NCBI GenBank assembly: GCA_965661545.1
Contig: CBFIEF010000002.1
Location: 1-64,000 of the forward strand
Length of the DNA: 64,000 nucleotides
Direction: 5' to 3'
From: UBA7985 sp965661545
Lineage (GTDB): Bacteria; Pseudomonadota; Alphaproteobacteria; UBA7985
Shown here: piece by piece, positions 19,793-27,994 of the stretch
Numbering within the stretch: the stretch's first letter is position 1
Layout: the number at the start of each line of letters is the position of its first letter
Program-made: the position numbers and the translations under genes
The notes under the pieces: model-generated
Told to the model about the DNA's origin: nothing
The model's database searches: none
Seen by the model: only the letters and a program-made list of their open reading frames with translations

Positions 19793-20712
19793 TGACAGGC
19801 TCTGGCGGCCCGGAGTTGGGAGACTCGCACGCGGACATTCGCAAGCGCGCAAAGGCGCCGCCGATCGAAGACGGGGCGCTGGATTCACTGCTGCTAGCCC
19901 CCAACCCAGAAGACCCCGAGCTGGCACAAACCATCGAGATCACCAACGAACGCGGTGAAATCGAGCGTGTGCGCGCGGTGCGGGAGCGGCCCCTGACCAT
20001 TTTCCTTAACGATGCCGAGATCGTCACCGCTATGACCGTCGGTGACTTTCCGGAAATGCTGGCGCTTGGCTATTTGGTTAACCAAGGCATGTTGCCCCGA
20101 ACAGCCCGCATCGAGGGCATCGACTACGATGACGATCTTGGCGTCGTGGTTGTGCGCACGCCAGATGAGACTGACTTCGAACACAAGCTGAAGAAAAAGA
20201 CCCTGACCAGCGGCTGCGCCCAAGGCACGATCTTTGGTGACTTGATGGAACAGCTCGAAGGCGTCTGGCTTCCCGATGACCAGCCAAAGATTCCCATTTC
20301 CACCATCACCCGCCTACTCCGCCGCTTGGCATCTGTGCCCAGCCTCTATCTAGAAGCAGGCGGCATTCATGGCTGTGCGCTGGCCGAAGAAGACAGGCCA
20401 CTGATCTACATGGAAGACGTGGGCCGTCACAACGCCGTCGACAAAATCGCGGGCGTGATGGCGCAGGAGGGCGTGGATCCGGATGGGAAGATCTTCTACA
20501 CCACCGGTCGCCTGACTTCAGAAATGGTCATTAAGACCGTGACAATGGGCTTACCGATTCTGGTCTCCCGCAGCGGTTTTTCGGCATGGGGCGTAGCGTT
20601 GGCGCGCCAAACCAACTTGACGCTCATTGGACGCGCCAAAGGCAAGCGCCTTACCGTGCTTTCCGGTGGTCAGCGTTTGTTATTTGATACGGTAGAGGAC
20701 ACCGGCTCGTGA
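19792..20712 (+). CDS. fdhD: FdhD, sulfurtransferase for formate dehydrogenase
   Basis: FdhD passes sulfur to the molybdenum cofactor and is needed for formate dehydrogenase activity. Family blocks are RPLTIFLNDAEIVTAMTVGD, LALGYLVNQG, the Cys-bearing TSGCAQGTIFGD, VGRHNAVDKIAG and LVSRSGFSAWGVALA. Only one Cys is present at the position of the E. coli CxxC pair, keeping the first. The 306-residue reading frame starts at the ATG overlapping the trxB stop, and its own stop overlaps the mobA start by 4 nt. No formate dehydrogenase genes lie in this window. Confidence 0.93.
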   Translation: MTGSGGPELGDSHADIRKRAKAPPIEDGALDSLLLAPNPEDPELAQTIEITNERGEIERVRAVRERPLTIFLNDAEIVTAMTVGDFPEMLALGYLVNQGMLPRTARIEGIDYDDDLGVVVVRTPDETDFEHKLKKKTLTSGCAQGTIFGDLMEQLEGVWLPDDQPKIPISTITRLLRRLASVPSLYLEAGGIHGCALAEEDRPLIYMEDVGRHNAVDKIAGVMAQEGVDPDGKIFYTTGRLTSEMVIKTVTMGLPILVSRSGFSAWGVALARQTNLTLIGRAKGKRLTVLSGGQRLLFDTVEDTGS

Positions 20713-21290
20713 ATTTTGGACTTGTATTGGCGGGCGGTCAGTCTCGCCGGATGGGACGCGACAAGGCGTATTTGGAATTTGAAGGCGACACCCTGATTGA
20801 GCGCGCAATCAACCGCTTCCAACCGCAAGTGGATGTCCTGGGCCTCAGCACTGGCCCGAACAAGGAACGACTGAGCGAGATCGATCTGCCGCGTATCTTT
20901 GATCTTGAGCCCTCAGAAGCGCCGATTTGCGGGATTCTCGCAGGTCTTGCATGGGCACGGGCTTCGGGCGGAATGAGTGCGCGGTTGATCACCGTTCCCA
21001 TCGACTGTCCGCACATTCCCTTTGACCTTGTGCGTAAGCTGACAGCCGAATCGCCCGACATCGTCTTTGCCAGCAGCAATGGACGGCACCACCCCGTGGT
21101 TGGGTGCTGGCCCGCGCACAGTCTGGAAGTGCTGTTGGATGCCTTTCACCGGGGTGAGCGCAAGATTGACCGGTTAGCCGAGCAGGTTGGCTGGGCCACA
21201 GTCGAATGGGCAACCGACCCCAGTGACCCCTTCTACAACGTCAATACGCCTGAAGAGTTCACCGCGCTGACGCCCTCAAACGGCAGCTAG
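20709..21290 (+). CDS. mobA: Molybdenum cofactor guanylyltransferase MobA
   Basis: MobA adds GMP to molybdopterin to make the guanine dinucleotide form of the cofactor. The nucleotide-binding start GLVLAGGQSRRMGRDKAYLE is diagnostic, followed by APICGILAGLAWA and the metal-binding PIDCPHIPFDLV. The C-terminus has FYNVNTPEEF, typical of the family. The start is a GTG overlapping the fdhD stop (GTGA). The length of 193 residues is usual. With fdhD it forms a small cofactor unit downstream of trxB. Confidence 0.95.
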   Translation: MNFGLVLAGGQSRRMGRDKAYLEFEGDTLIERAINRFQPQVDVLGLSTGPNKERLSEIDLPRIFDLEPSEAPICGILAGLAWARASGGMSARLITVPIDCPHIPFDLVRKLTAESPDIVFASSNGRHHPVVGCWPAHSLEVLLDAFHRGERKIDRLAEQVGWATVEWATDPSDPFYNVNTPEEFTALTPSNGS

Positions 21291-21314
21291 TTTCCCCCGG
21301 TCCACCCAAAAGAC

Positions 21315-21350
21315 AAAAAAAGGCCCGTCAGGAACAAGTCCTGACGGGCT
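21315..21350 (-). terminator. Rho-independent terminator
   Basis: An 11-bp stem, GCCCGTCAGGA (21323-21333) with TCCTGACGGGC (21339-21349), is followed on the minus strand by seven T (complement of 21315-21321). It terminates the lipoprotein gene whose stop is at 21407, and may also end mobA transcripts from the other side. Confidence 0.9.
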
Positions 21351-21406
21351 AAAGGTATTTTGGAGACACTTTCAGAGAAAATGAAAGAGCGACGTTGTGC
21401 GGAACG

Positions 21407-22240
21407 TCATAGTGAGACGCCAAGACTGAACAGCGTATCGAGCGACACAGCGGACTGGCCGCGCGTAGCAAGATAAGCGTTCATTGCTGTCTTGGAGTTC
21501 GACCCCCAGACGCCATCAACGACATCTGAGTAGAGACCGCGGCTCTTTAACGCGGTCTGGATTGCGGTAATCGTCGACTTACTCAAGTTCGCGGGGTCAA
21601 TGGTCCCGGGTAAACTTGGTGTCGTCGCCGACTGATTCATTGCGGAAGCAGCACTGGACGGCAAACCAGCGGCCAGCGGCGCGACAGAAGGCGCGGCCAC
21701 GATGGCACTGCTTGGTGAGGTAACCGCCATGGTTGGCTGTGTCACAGGCTGATAGCTGTTAATGGCAGGGCTTTGAGTACGTACAGGTGTGGCGGCCAGC
21801 AGCGGGTTTGCACCGCCTACGGTACGGGGGGCGTAGGGGTTCGGCTGAGCACCGTAGGAATAGGTTTGTGTGGTCGTCGTCGTGGTCGGCATGCCCGGCG
21901 TCATGCCAGCAAAGCCGCCAGTGAGGCCCATTGGGACCGGCGCAGCGCCGAAACCTGAGGGCGCAGCCCCCATGGTAGAGCCAATCAGCGCAGCATTCGC
22001 GGCACTACCTTGTGTGTTCATTGTCGACATTGGCAGCATCGGCTGTGCGCCAGACAAGTCCATCGGCGCAGGAGCACTCGGCGCGCTATTGCCCAAGGAA
22101 GTGGTCGCAGCAGCAGGAGACGCTTCAACGTCTTTTTCCGAAGAATTGAAGTTTAGGAAATCAAGGGCTTCACAGCCACTCAATGTGGCCGCGATAGCGC
22201 TGGATGCCATTAATATGGCGATACGCTTTGCTACGATCAT
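21407..22240 (-). CDS. Lipoprotein with C-terminal peptidoglycan-binding domain
   Basis: The signal peptide ends in the lipobox LSGC (Cys about residue 23), so the protein is predicted to be lipid-anchored. A long low-complexity middle rich in Ala, Pro, Thr, Ser and Gly follows, probably an unfolded linker. The last 60 residues resemble PG_binding_1: ITAIQTALKSRGLYSDVVDG, then VWGSNSKTAMNAYL. A structural role at the cell wall is likely; no catalytic domain is seen. It is a single-gene unit with its own strong terminator. Confidence 0.8.
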   Translation of the reverse strand: MIVAKRIAILMASSAIAATLSGCEALDFLNFNSSEKDVEASPAAATTSLGNSAPSAPAPMDLSGAQPMLPMSTMNTQGSAANAALIGSTMGAAPSGFGAAPVPMGLTGGFAGMTPGMPTTTTTTQTYSYGAQPNPYAPRTVGGANPLLAATPVRTQSPAINSYQPVTQPTMAVTSPSSAIVAAPSVAPLAAGLPSSAASAMNQSATTPSLPGTIDPANLSKSTITAIQTALKSRGLYSDVVDGVWGSNSKTAMNAYLATRGQSAVSLDTLFSLGVSL

Positions 22241-22625
22241 GGCTCAAATCCACTAACCACGCTCAACCCATCAAAATGAAGGGCCAAACAGATGAAATTC
22301 CTCGACCCGCTTTGAAAATTTGTCAGCGGCGCCTGTCTTGGTCGTGATAATGTCAAGACCGCCAAAAAAACGCAAGTGTTAATTTAACAAAATCTTGTAG
22401 TTTGTTGTTTTAAAACATTTTTTTATGTTTTTTGAAAGATTCATGCGTTTTCATTTTGCGGCATTCCCGCGTTTCGCAACACAAAATGTAGACCCATCAC
22501 CCATGTTATTCACCCTCGGCCCTTCACACTGCGCTTGAAGTTGTCACATGAGAGGCGTAAATGCCCCTTGCATTGAACAAAATGAATTTTTGGTAATTGG
22601 CGCAGCAACACAGGGGGACAGCTGT
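22241..22625. other. Divergent intergenic region before dksA
   Basis: This region separates the minus-strand lipoprotein gene from dksA. It is strikingly AT-rich around 22360-22440 (A and T runs) compared with the flanking genes. A candidate dksA promoter lies at 22535-22563. No convincing coding frame, tRNA or strong hairpin was seen. The A/T tracts could be curved DNA or an UP-element, but this is a guess. Confidence 0.5.
22535..22563 (+). promoter_or_regulatory. Candidate dksA promoter
   Basis: TTGAAG (22535-22540) and TAAATG (22558-22563) are 17 bp apart. This places transcription start about 55 nt before the dksA ATG at 22626. Confidence 0.4.
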
Positions 22626-23057
22626 ATGGATTTACCAATCTTACCGCCTGACTATCGGCCATCCGACGACGAGGCCTACATGAGTCCGACGCAGCTTGCC
22701 TACTTCCGGCAGAAGTTGGCGCAGTGGAAGGCTGACTTGTTAACCGAGAGCGAAGACACGCTCACGGCCCTGCAGGAACAGTCCCTGTCTACACCAGAGG
22801 CTGTAGAGCGCGCGTCGATGGAATCCGACCATGCGCTAGAGCTGCGGGCTCGGGACCGTGCGCGGAAACTCATCAACAAGATCGATAAGGCCATCGCGCG
22901 AATCGATGCCAATGAATATGGCTACTGTGAAGAGTCCGGCGAGCCCATTGGCCTGCGTCGCCTCGAAGCACGGCCCATCGCCACCATGTCAGTCGAGGCC
23001 CAAGAGCGGCACGAGCGCGCGGAAAAGCTCCATAGAGACGAGCGCCGCATGACCTGA
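22626..23057 (+). CDS. dksA: DksA-family RNA polymerase regulator without full zinc site
   Basis: DksA binds in the RNA polymerase secondary channel and, with ppGpp, adjusts transcription to nutrient state. The coiled-coil hairpin is present (LAYFRQKLAQWKADLLTE and onwards), followed by the globular region YGYCEESGEPIGLRRLEARP. Only the first of the four zinc-binding Cys of E. coli DksA is kept; the others are replaced in CEESG and in TMSVEAQ. This resembles other alphaproteobacterial DksA proteins and the zinc-independent DksA2 type. The start at 22626 is fixed by GGGGGA upstream, giving 143 residues; a longer frame from 22548 lacks such support. Confidence 0.88.
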   Translation: MDLPILPPDYRPSDDEAYMSPTQLAYFRQKLAQWKADLLTESEDTLTALQEQSLSTPEAVERASMESDHALELRARDRARKLINKIDKAIARIDANEYGYCEESGEPIGLRRLEARPIATMSVEAQERHERAEKLHRDERRMT

Positions 23058-23096
23058 TTATTCGCACCGGCGCTACTGTTAATTTCTGCATTGAAA

Positions 23097-23119
23097 GGGA
23101 GCCCTGTGCTCCCTTTTTT
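23097..23119 (+). terminator. Rho-independent terminator of dksA
   Basis: GGGAGC (23097-23102) pairs with GCTCCC (23108-23113) and is followed by six T (23114-23119). Confidence 0.88.
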
Positions 23120-23151
23120 CGTTTCTGGCTAAAGTTTCTTTTTGTTCACTC

Positions 23152-23180
23152 TTGTTCTTTTCTTGTTCCTGTGTCATACA
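23152..23180 (+). promoter_or_regulatory. recA promoter with LexA (SOS) box
   Basis: The alphaproteobacterial LexA site GTTC-N7-GTTC is at 23154-23168. It overlaps a candidate promoter TTGTTC (23152-23157), 17 bp, CATACA (23175-23180). LexA bound here would block RNA polymerase. An extra GTTC at 23144-23147 lies six bases before the box and could extend binding. Confidence 0.75.
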
Positions 23181-23251
23181 AGAGAACAAATCTGGTCCAA
23201 ACGCATAATTATTGCATTTATCGGGCCCTTTCCGCATAGGGAGTACAGCCA

Positions 23252-24331
23252 ATGGCTTCGAACAAACTCCAACTCGTGAGTGACACGTCTTTGAAAAATA
23301 GCGATAAAGATAAAGCCCTCGATGCAGCGATCTCCCAGATCGAACGCTCATTCGGCAAGGGTTCCATTATGAAACTGGGTTCTCGGGAGAAGGTGGACAT
23401 TGAAACCATCTCAACCGGCTCCCTGTCTCTCGACATTGCCTTGGGCATCGGCGGGTTTCCCCGTGGCCGCGTGATTGAGATTTACGGCCCTGAATCCTCC
23501 GGTAAAACCACCCTATCGCTCCACTGTATCGCTGAAGCACAGAAGATCGGCGGCGTGTGCGCCTTTGTCGATGCAGAGCACGCTTTGGACCCGGTCTACG
23601 CGCGGAAACTGGGCGTCGATGTCGATAACCTGCTAATTTCTCAGCCGGATACCGGCGAGCAGTCGCTTGAAATCACCGATACGTTGGTGCGATCTGGCGC
23701 TGTTGATGTGTTGGTTATCGATTCCGTTGCTGCACTGGTTCCACGGGCCGAGCTCGAAGGCGATATGGGCGACAGCCAACCGGGCCTGCAGGCACGACTG
23801 ATGAGTCAGGCGCTGCGCAAGCTGACCGGCTCGATCTCTAAATCCAACACTATGGTGATCTTCATCAACCAGTTGCGGATGAAGATTGGCGTGATGTTTG
23901 GCTCCCCAGAGACCACCACTGGCGGTAACGCACTGAAGTTCTACGCATCACAACGCTTGGACATTCGCCGTATCGGCGCCGTTAAAGACCGCGACGAAGT
24001 CGTGGGTAACCAAACGCGTATCAAAGTGGTCAAAAACAAGCTCGCACCGCCGTTCCGCCAAATCGAGGTGGACATCATGTACGGCGAAGGCATTTCCAAG
24101 TCTGGTGAGCTATTGGATCTGGGTGTTGCGGGTAGCGTGATTGATAAATCTGGTTCCTGGTTCTCCTATGGTGACCAACGCATTGGGCAGGGTCGCGAAA
24201 ACGCGAAAACCTTCCTCAAGGAAAACGTTGAAATTGCCCACGAGATTAAGTCCAAAATCCTCGCTAACCACGGGCTAATCGCGGATGCGATGCTCGATGG
24301 CCCGGGCGATCAGGACGGCGACGACAGCTAG
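23252..24331 (+). CDS. recA: Recombinase RecA
   Basis: RecA forms filaments on single-stranded DNA, drives strand exchange and triggers LexA cleavage. Walker A is GPESSGKTT near residue 80, Walker B is in VLVIDSVAALVP, the L1 and L2 loops are present (NTMVIFINQLRMKIGVMFG and ETTTGGNALKFYAS), and the acidic C-terminal tail ends GPGDQDGDDS. At 359 residues it has normal length. Expression should be SOS controlled through the LexA box upstream. alaS follows on the same strand after a 163-bp region with three hairpins. Confidence 0.98.
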   Translation: MASNKLQLVSDTSLKNSDKDKALDAAISQIERSFGKGSIMKLGSREKVDIETISTGSLSLDIALGIGGFPRGRVIEIYGPESSGKTTLSLHCIAEAQKIGGVCAFVDAEHALDPVYARKLGVDVDNLLISQPDTGEQSLEITDTLVRSGAVDVLVIDSVAALVPRAELEGDMGDSQPGLQARLMSQALRKLTGSISKSNTMVIFINQLRMKIGVMFGSPETTTGGNALKFYASQRLDIRRIGAVKDRDEVVGNQTRIKVVKNKLAPPFRQIEVDIMYGEGISKSGELLDLGVAGSVIDKSGSWFSYGDQRIGQGRENAKTFLKENVEIAHEIKSKILANHGLIADAMLDGPGDQDGDDS

Positions 24332-24349
24332 ACCCACAGGTCTTCAATC

Positions 24350-24419
24350 GGCCTAAACAGGCCTTTAAGGTGCGCTCAGTGCATGAGCGCACCGCCTTTG
24401 CTGCCGTGGACTTCACGGC
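24350..24419 (+). other. Three consecutive hairpins between recA and alaS
   Basis: Three stems follow one another: GGCCT/AGGCC (24350-24363, followed by TTT), GGTGCGCTCA/TGAGCGCACC (24369-24393), and GCCGTG/CACGGC (24403-24419). They could act as a recA terminator or as a structured leader of alaS. None has a long T run. Confidence 0.55.
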
Positions 24420-24494
24420 CTCGCCTGCGTAATGCTGGGCCTCCTGTTTCCTGTGTGGCTCGACCCGCACGCTAGAAGACTGAGGGAGCCTTCA

Positions 24495-27158
24495 ATGGCA
24501 TCAGCAAACGAGATCCGCTCGACCTTCCTGAATTACTTTAAGGATAACGGTCACGAGATCGTAGACAGCTCTCCGCTGGTCCCGCGCAACGACCCAACCT
24601 TGATGTTCACGAACGCTGGAATGGTGCAATTCAAGAACGTCTTTCTTGGACAGGAACAGCGCCCTTTCAACCGCGCCGTGACATCGCAAAAGTGTGTCCG
24701 TGCCGGGGGGAAGCACAACGATCTGGAAAACGTTGGCTACACCGCGCGCCACCACACATTCTTCGAAATGTTGGGCAACTTTTCTTTCGGTGACTATTTC
24801 AAGGAAAACGCGATTGAGTACGCGTGGAACTTGATCACCAAAGAATACGGCCTGCCGCAGGAAAAGCTGCTCGTCACCGTCTACCACACTGATGATGAAG
24901 CCGTTGAGCTTTGGAAGAAAATTGCGGGCCTGAGCGACGATCGCATCATCCGAATCCCGACCTCCGACAACTTCTGGTCCATGGGCGATACGGGCCCGTG
25001 CGGCCCTTGTTCCGAGATCTTCTTTGACCACGGCGACCACATCTGGGGCGGCCCTCCGGGTTCGCCAGAAGAAGACGGCGACCGATTCATTGAGATCTGG
25101 AACCTCGTTTTCATGCAGTTCGACAAGCCGGAGAAAGACGCGGAAATGATCCCGCTGCCGCGCCCGTCGATCGATACAGGCATGGGCCTAGAGCGCGTTT
25201 CCGCCATCCTGCAGGGCAAGCACGACAACTACGATGTCGACCTGCTGCGCAAATTGATCGAAGCCTCTGCCCACGCCTCCAATGACGACCCCGACGGCGG
25301 AAACAATGTCTCTCACCGCGTCATCGCGGACCACCTGCGCTCTGCCGCCTTCCTCGTTGCAGATGGCGTGCAGCCGTCGAACGAAGGCCGCGGTTACGTG
25401 CTGCGCCGGATCATGCGTCGCGGTATGCGTCACGCACACAAGATCGGCAACAAAGACCCGCTGATGCACCGTCTGGTGCCGACGTTGGTCGATGCCATGG
25501 GTGAGCACTTTACCGAGCTCAAGCGCGCAGAAGCGTCGATTACAGAGATCCTGCGCCTCGAAGAGACCCGATTTAAAGAAACACTCGACCGCGGCTTGAA
25601 GCTGTTGGGCGAAGAAACCGATCGCTTGGGCGATGGCCAGTCGCTTCCCGGTGACGTTGCCTTCCGCCTCTATGACACCTTCGGTTTCCCCTTGGACCTA
25701 ACCGCCGACATCCTGCGCGGCCAAGGTCGCGACGTAGACCAAGCCGGTTACGACGCTGCTCTGGAAGTTCAGCGAACCGCTGCGCGCGCGTCTTGGAAGG
25801 GTTCAGGCGACGCCTCTACCGACAAGCTATGGTTCGGCATTCGCGACGGCGTTCCAGCCTCAGAATTCCTCGGTTACGACACGCTGAATGCGGAAGGCGT
25901 GGTTCTCGCGCTGGCCAACACCGAAGCGCAGGTTCCATCGATCAAAGCCGGCGAAACTGGCTTTGTGATTGCCAACCAGACACCATTCTACGCTGAAAGC
26001 GGTGGTCAGCAGGGCGACCGCGGGACGATAACCAGCGAAGGCGGCGCAACGGCGATTGTTTTGGACACGCAGAAACGTGTCAGTGACATGTGGGTGCATG
26101 AAATCCAAGTCGAAGAAGGCACGCTCTCTGTCGGTGACGCCCTTGCCTTTGTCGTGGACGACAGCCGCCGCGCTGCACTGCAAGGCCACCACTCGGCCAC
26201 CCACCTCCTTCACGAAGCCCTGCGCCAACGTCTGGGCGCGCACGTCGCGCAGAAAGGGTCGATGGTCGCCTCTGACCGCTTGCGTTTTGACTTCTCGCAC
26301 AACGCCCAAGTGGGCGCTGACGAGCTGGCTGACGTGGAAGTCGCCGTAAATGAAGAAATCCTCGCCAACACGCCGGTTCGGACCAAAGTGATGTCACCCG
26401 AGGAAGCCATCGAAGCTGGCGCAACCGCCCTATTCGGTGAGAAGTACGGCGACGAAGTTCGTGTCGTCACCATGGGCACGACCGACACCGCTTCAAACGA
26501 GATTTACTCGATGGAATTGTGTGGCGGGACGCACGTTGCCAATACTGGCGATATCGGCCTGATGCGCATTGTCCGCGAAGAAGGCCCATCTTCTGGCGTG
26601 CGCCGGATTGAAGCCGTTACCGGCTTGGCGGCCTTGGAATACGTCCGCACCCGCGACGCGCAGCTTGAAGCAGCGGCAGCGGTTCTTAAGACGGCTCCAG
26701 CAACCCTCGCTGAACGGGTTGAGGCCCTGAGCATTGAACGCCGTCAGCTCGAGAAAGAGCTGGCCGACGTTCGGAAGAAACTGGCTGCGGCTGGCTCTGG
26801 TGGCAGCGGGGCTGTTGGCCCCGAAGACATCGGTGGAACACCGGTAATCGCTCGCATCATCGAAGACGTTCCTGCCAAGGACCTCAAGGGTTTAGCAGAC
26901 GAATTCATGGGTCAAATGGGTTCTGGCGTGGTGGCTCTCATCGGCACCGAAGGGGGCAAAGCCTCAATCGTTGCGGCGGTGGGCGCAGATCATAAAGACC
27001 GCTTTGACGCCGTCGCGCTGGTCCGCGCAGCTTCGGCTGCGGTTGGCGGCAAAGGCGGCGGTGGACGCCCCGATATGGCGCAAGCCGGCGGCCCAGACGT
27101 CAGTAAAGCTGAAGACGGCCTCACCGCCATGCGCGACCTGATCACAAGCGAAGGTTAA
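24495..27158 (+). CDS. alaS: Alanyl-tRNA synthetase
   Basis: AlaS charges tRNA-Ala and hydrolyses mis-acylated product. The class II catalytic core carries RSTFLNYFKDNGHEIV and FFEMLGNFSFGDYFK. The editing domain has HHSATHLLH and the downstream CGGTHVANTGDIG zinc/editing motif. The C-terminal DHHA1-like part has the Gly-rich GGKGGGGRPDMAQAGG. The start at 24495 is supported by GAGGGAG and gives 887 residues; a frame extending to 24432 adds an unmatched tail. The inositol-phosphatase-like gene starts 6 nt after its stop. Confidence 0.97.
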   Translation: MASANEIRSTFLNYFKDNGHEIVDSSPLVPRNDPTLMFTNAGMVQFKNVFLGQEQRPFNRAVTSQKCVRAGGKHNDLENVGYTARHHTFFEMLGNFSFGDYFKENAIEYAWNLITKEYGLPQEKLLVTVYHTDDEAVELWKKIAGLSDDRIIRIPTSDNFWSMGDTGPCGPCSEIFFDHGDHIWGGPPGSPEEDGDRFIEIWNLVFMQFDKPEKDAEMIPLPRPSIDTGMGLERVSAILQGKHDNYDVDLLRKLIEASAHASNDDPDGGNNVSHRVIADHLRSAAFLVADGVQPSNEGRGYVLRRIMRRGMRHAHKIGNKDPLMHRLVPTLVDAMGEHFTELKRAEASITEILRLEETRFKETLDRGLKLLGEETDRLGDGQSLPGDVAFRLYDTFGFPLDLTADILRGQGRDVDQAGYDAALEVQRTAARASWKGSGDASTDKLWFGIRDGVPASEFLGYDTLNAEGVVLALANTEAQVPSIKAGETGFVIANQTPFYAESGGQQGDRGTITSEGGATAIVLDTQKRVSDMWVHEIQVEEGTLSVGDALAFVVDDSRRAALQGHHSATHLLHEALRQRLGAHVAQKGSMVASDRLRFDFSHNAQVGADELADVEVAVNEEILANTPVRTKVMSPEEAIEAGATALFGEKYGDEVRVVTMGTTDTASNEIYSMELCGGTHVANTGDIGLMRIVREEGPSSGVRRIEAVTGLAALEYVRTRDAQLEAAAAVLKTAPATLAERVEALSIERRQLEKELADVRKKLAAAGSGGSGAVGPEDIGGTPVIARIIEDVPAKDLKGLADEFMGQMGSGVVALIGTEGGKASIVAAVGADHKDRFDAVALVRAASAAVGGKGGGGRPDMAQAGGPDVSKAEDGLTAMRDLITSEG

Positions 27159-27163
27159 GGGCG

Positions 27164-27994
27164 ATGACAATACTCAGCGACACCCAGAGAGATGCGGTCT
27201 TTGCCGCGATTATTGATGCCGCTGAGACCGCCGTTCTGCCACGCTTTCAAAATCTAGCCGAGCACGAGATCGGCAGTAAAACCAGCCCAAGCGATCTTGT
27301 CACCATCGCTGATCGTGAAGCGGAAGCGCTGCTGACCGCCTCCCTGACTAAGATCCTCCCCGGCTCAGTCGTCGTGGGTGAGGAATCAGTTTCAGCGGAT
27401 CCCGGTGTTCTCAAAGCCATTGATGGTGACGCCCCGGTTTGGATTGTCGATCCAGTGGACGGCACGCGAAACTTTGCCAATGGGCAAACCCCGTTTTGCG
27501 TGATGGTCGCTTTGGCAGTTGGCGGCATCACCGTCGCCGCTTGGATTTGGCGGCCCATCGACAGTGAAATGGTGGTGGCCTTCCGTGATGAAGGCGCGCA
27601 ACTGTTTGAGGACAATACGAACAACAGCCGGATACTCAAAGTCGACCGTCCGCTCGCCGTCACCGAGATGAACGGTTTTATATCCTTCAAGTACCTCTCA
27701 GAAGAACATCGCATTCTGGCGCGAAAGAACGCCAAGCGTATGCGCCGAATTCAGGCGATTGGCTGCGCGGGCGAAGAATATTTGCGCATTGCTGAAGGAC
27801 GCGATCACTTCGCTGTTTTTGGCAGCTTGCACCCGTGGGATCATGCACCCGGCTCTCTGATCGTCGAAGAAGCGGGCGGCTTGGCGGTTATCGGCGGTGA
27901 AGCTTATCGCCCAACGAACCGAGTGGGCCCGCTCTGGATCGCCTCATCCGGCCACGTATTTGACACCGCTCGGCAGCGCTTGTTCGAGTCTTAA
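27164..27994 (+). CDS. Inositol-monophosphatase-family phosphatase
   Basis: This is a 276-residue Mg-dependent sugar-phosphatase fold. Metal-binding motifs are GEESV near residue 70, DPVDGTRNFANG about residues 95-106, and WDHAPGSLIVEEAGG near the C-terminus. Members hydrolyse inositol phosphate, histidinol phosphate (HisN) or PAP (CysQ); the sequence alone does not decide which. It follows alaS by 5 nt and is probably in the same transcript. Its stop overlaps the stop of the convergent secreted protein gene by 4 nt (TTAA). Confidence 0.88.
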   Translation: MTILSDTQRDAVFAAIIDAAETAVLPRFQNLAEHEIGSKTSPSDLVTIADREAEALLTASLTKILPGSVVVGEESVSADPGVLKAIDGDAPVWIVDPVDGTRNFANGQTPFCVMVALAVGGITVAAWIWRPIDSEMVVAFRDEGAQLFEDNTNNSRILKVDRPLAVTEMNGFISFKYLSEEHRILARKNAKRMRRIQAIGCAGEEYLRIAEGRDHFAVFGSLHPWDHAPGSLIVEEAGGLAVIGGEAYRPTNRVGPLWIASSGHVFDTARQRLFES

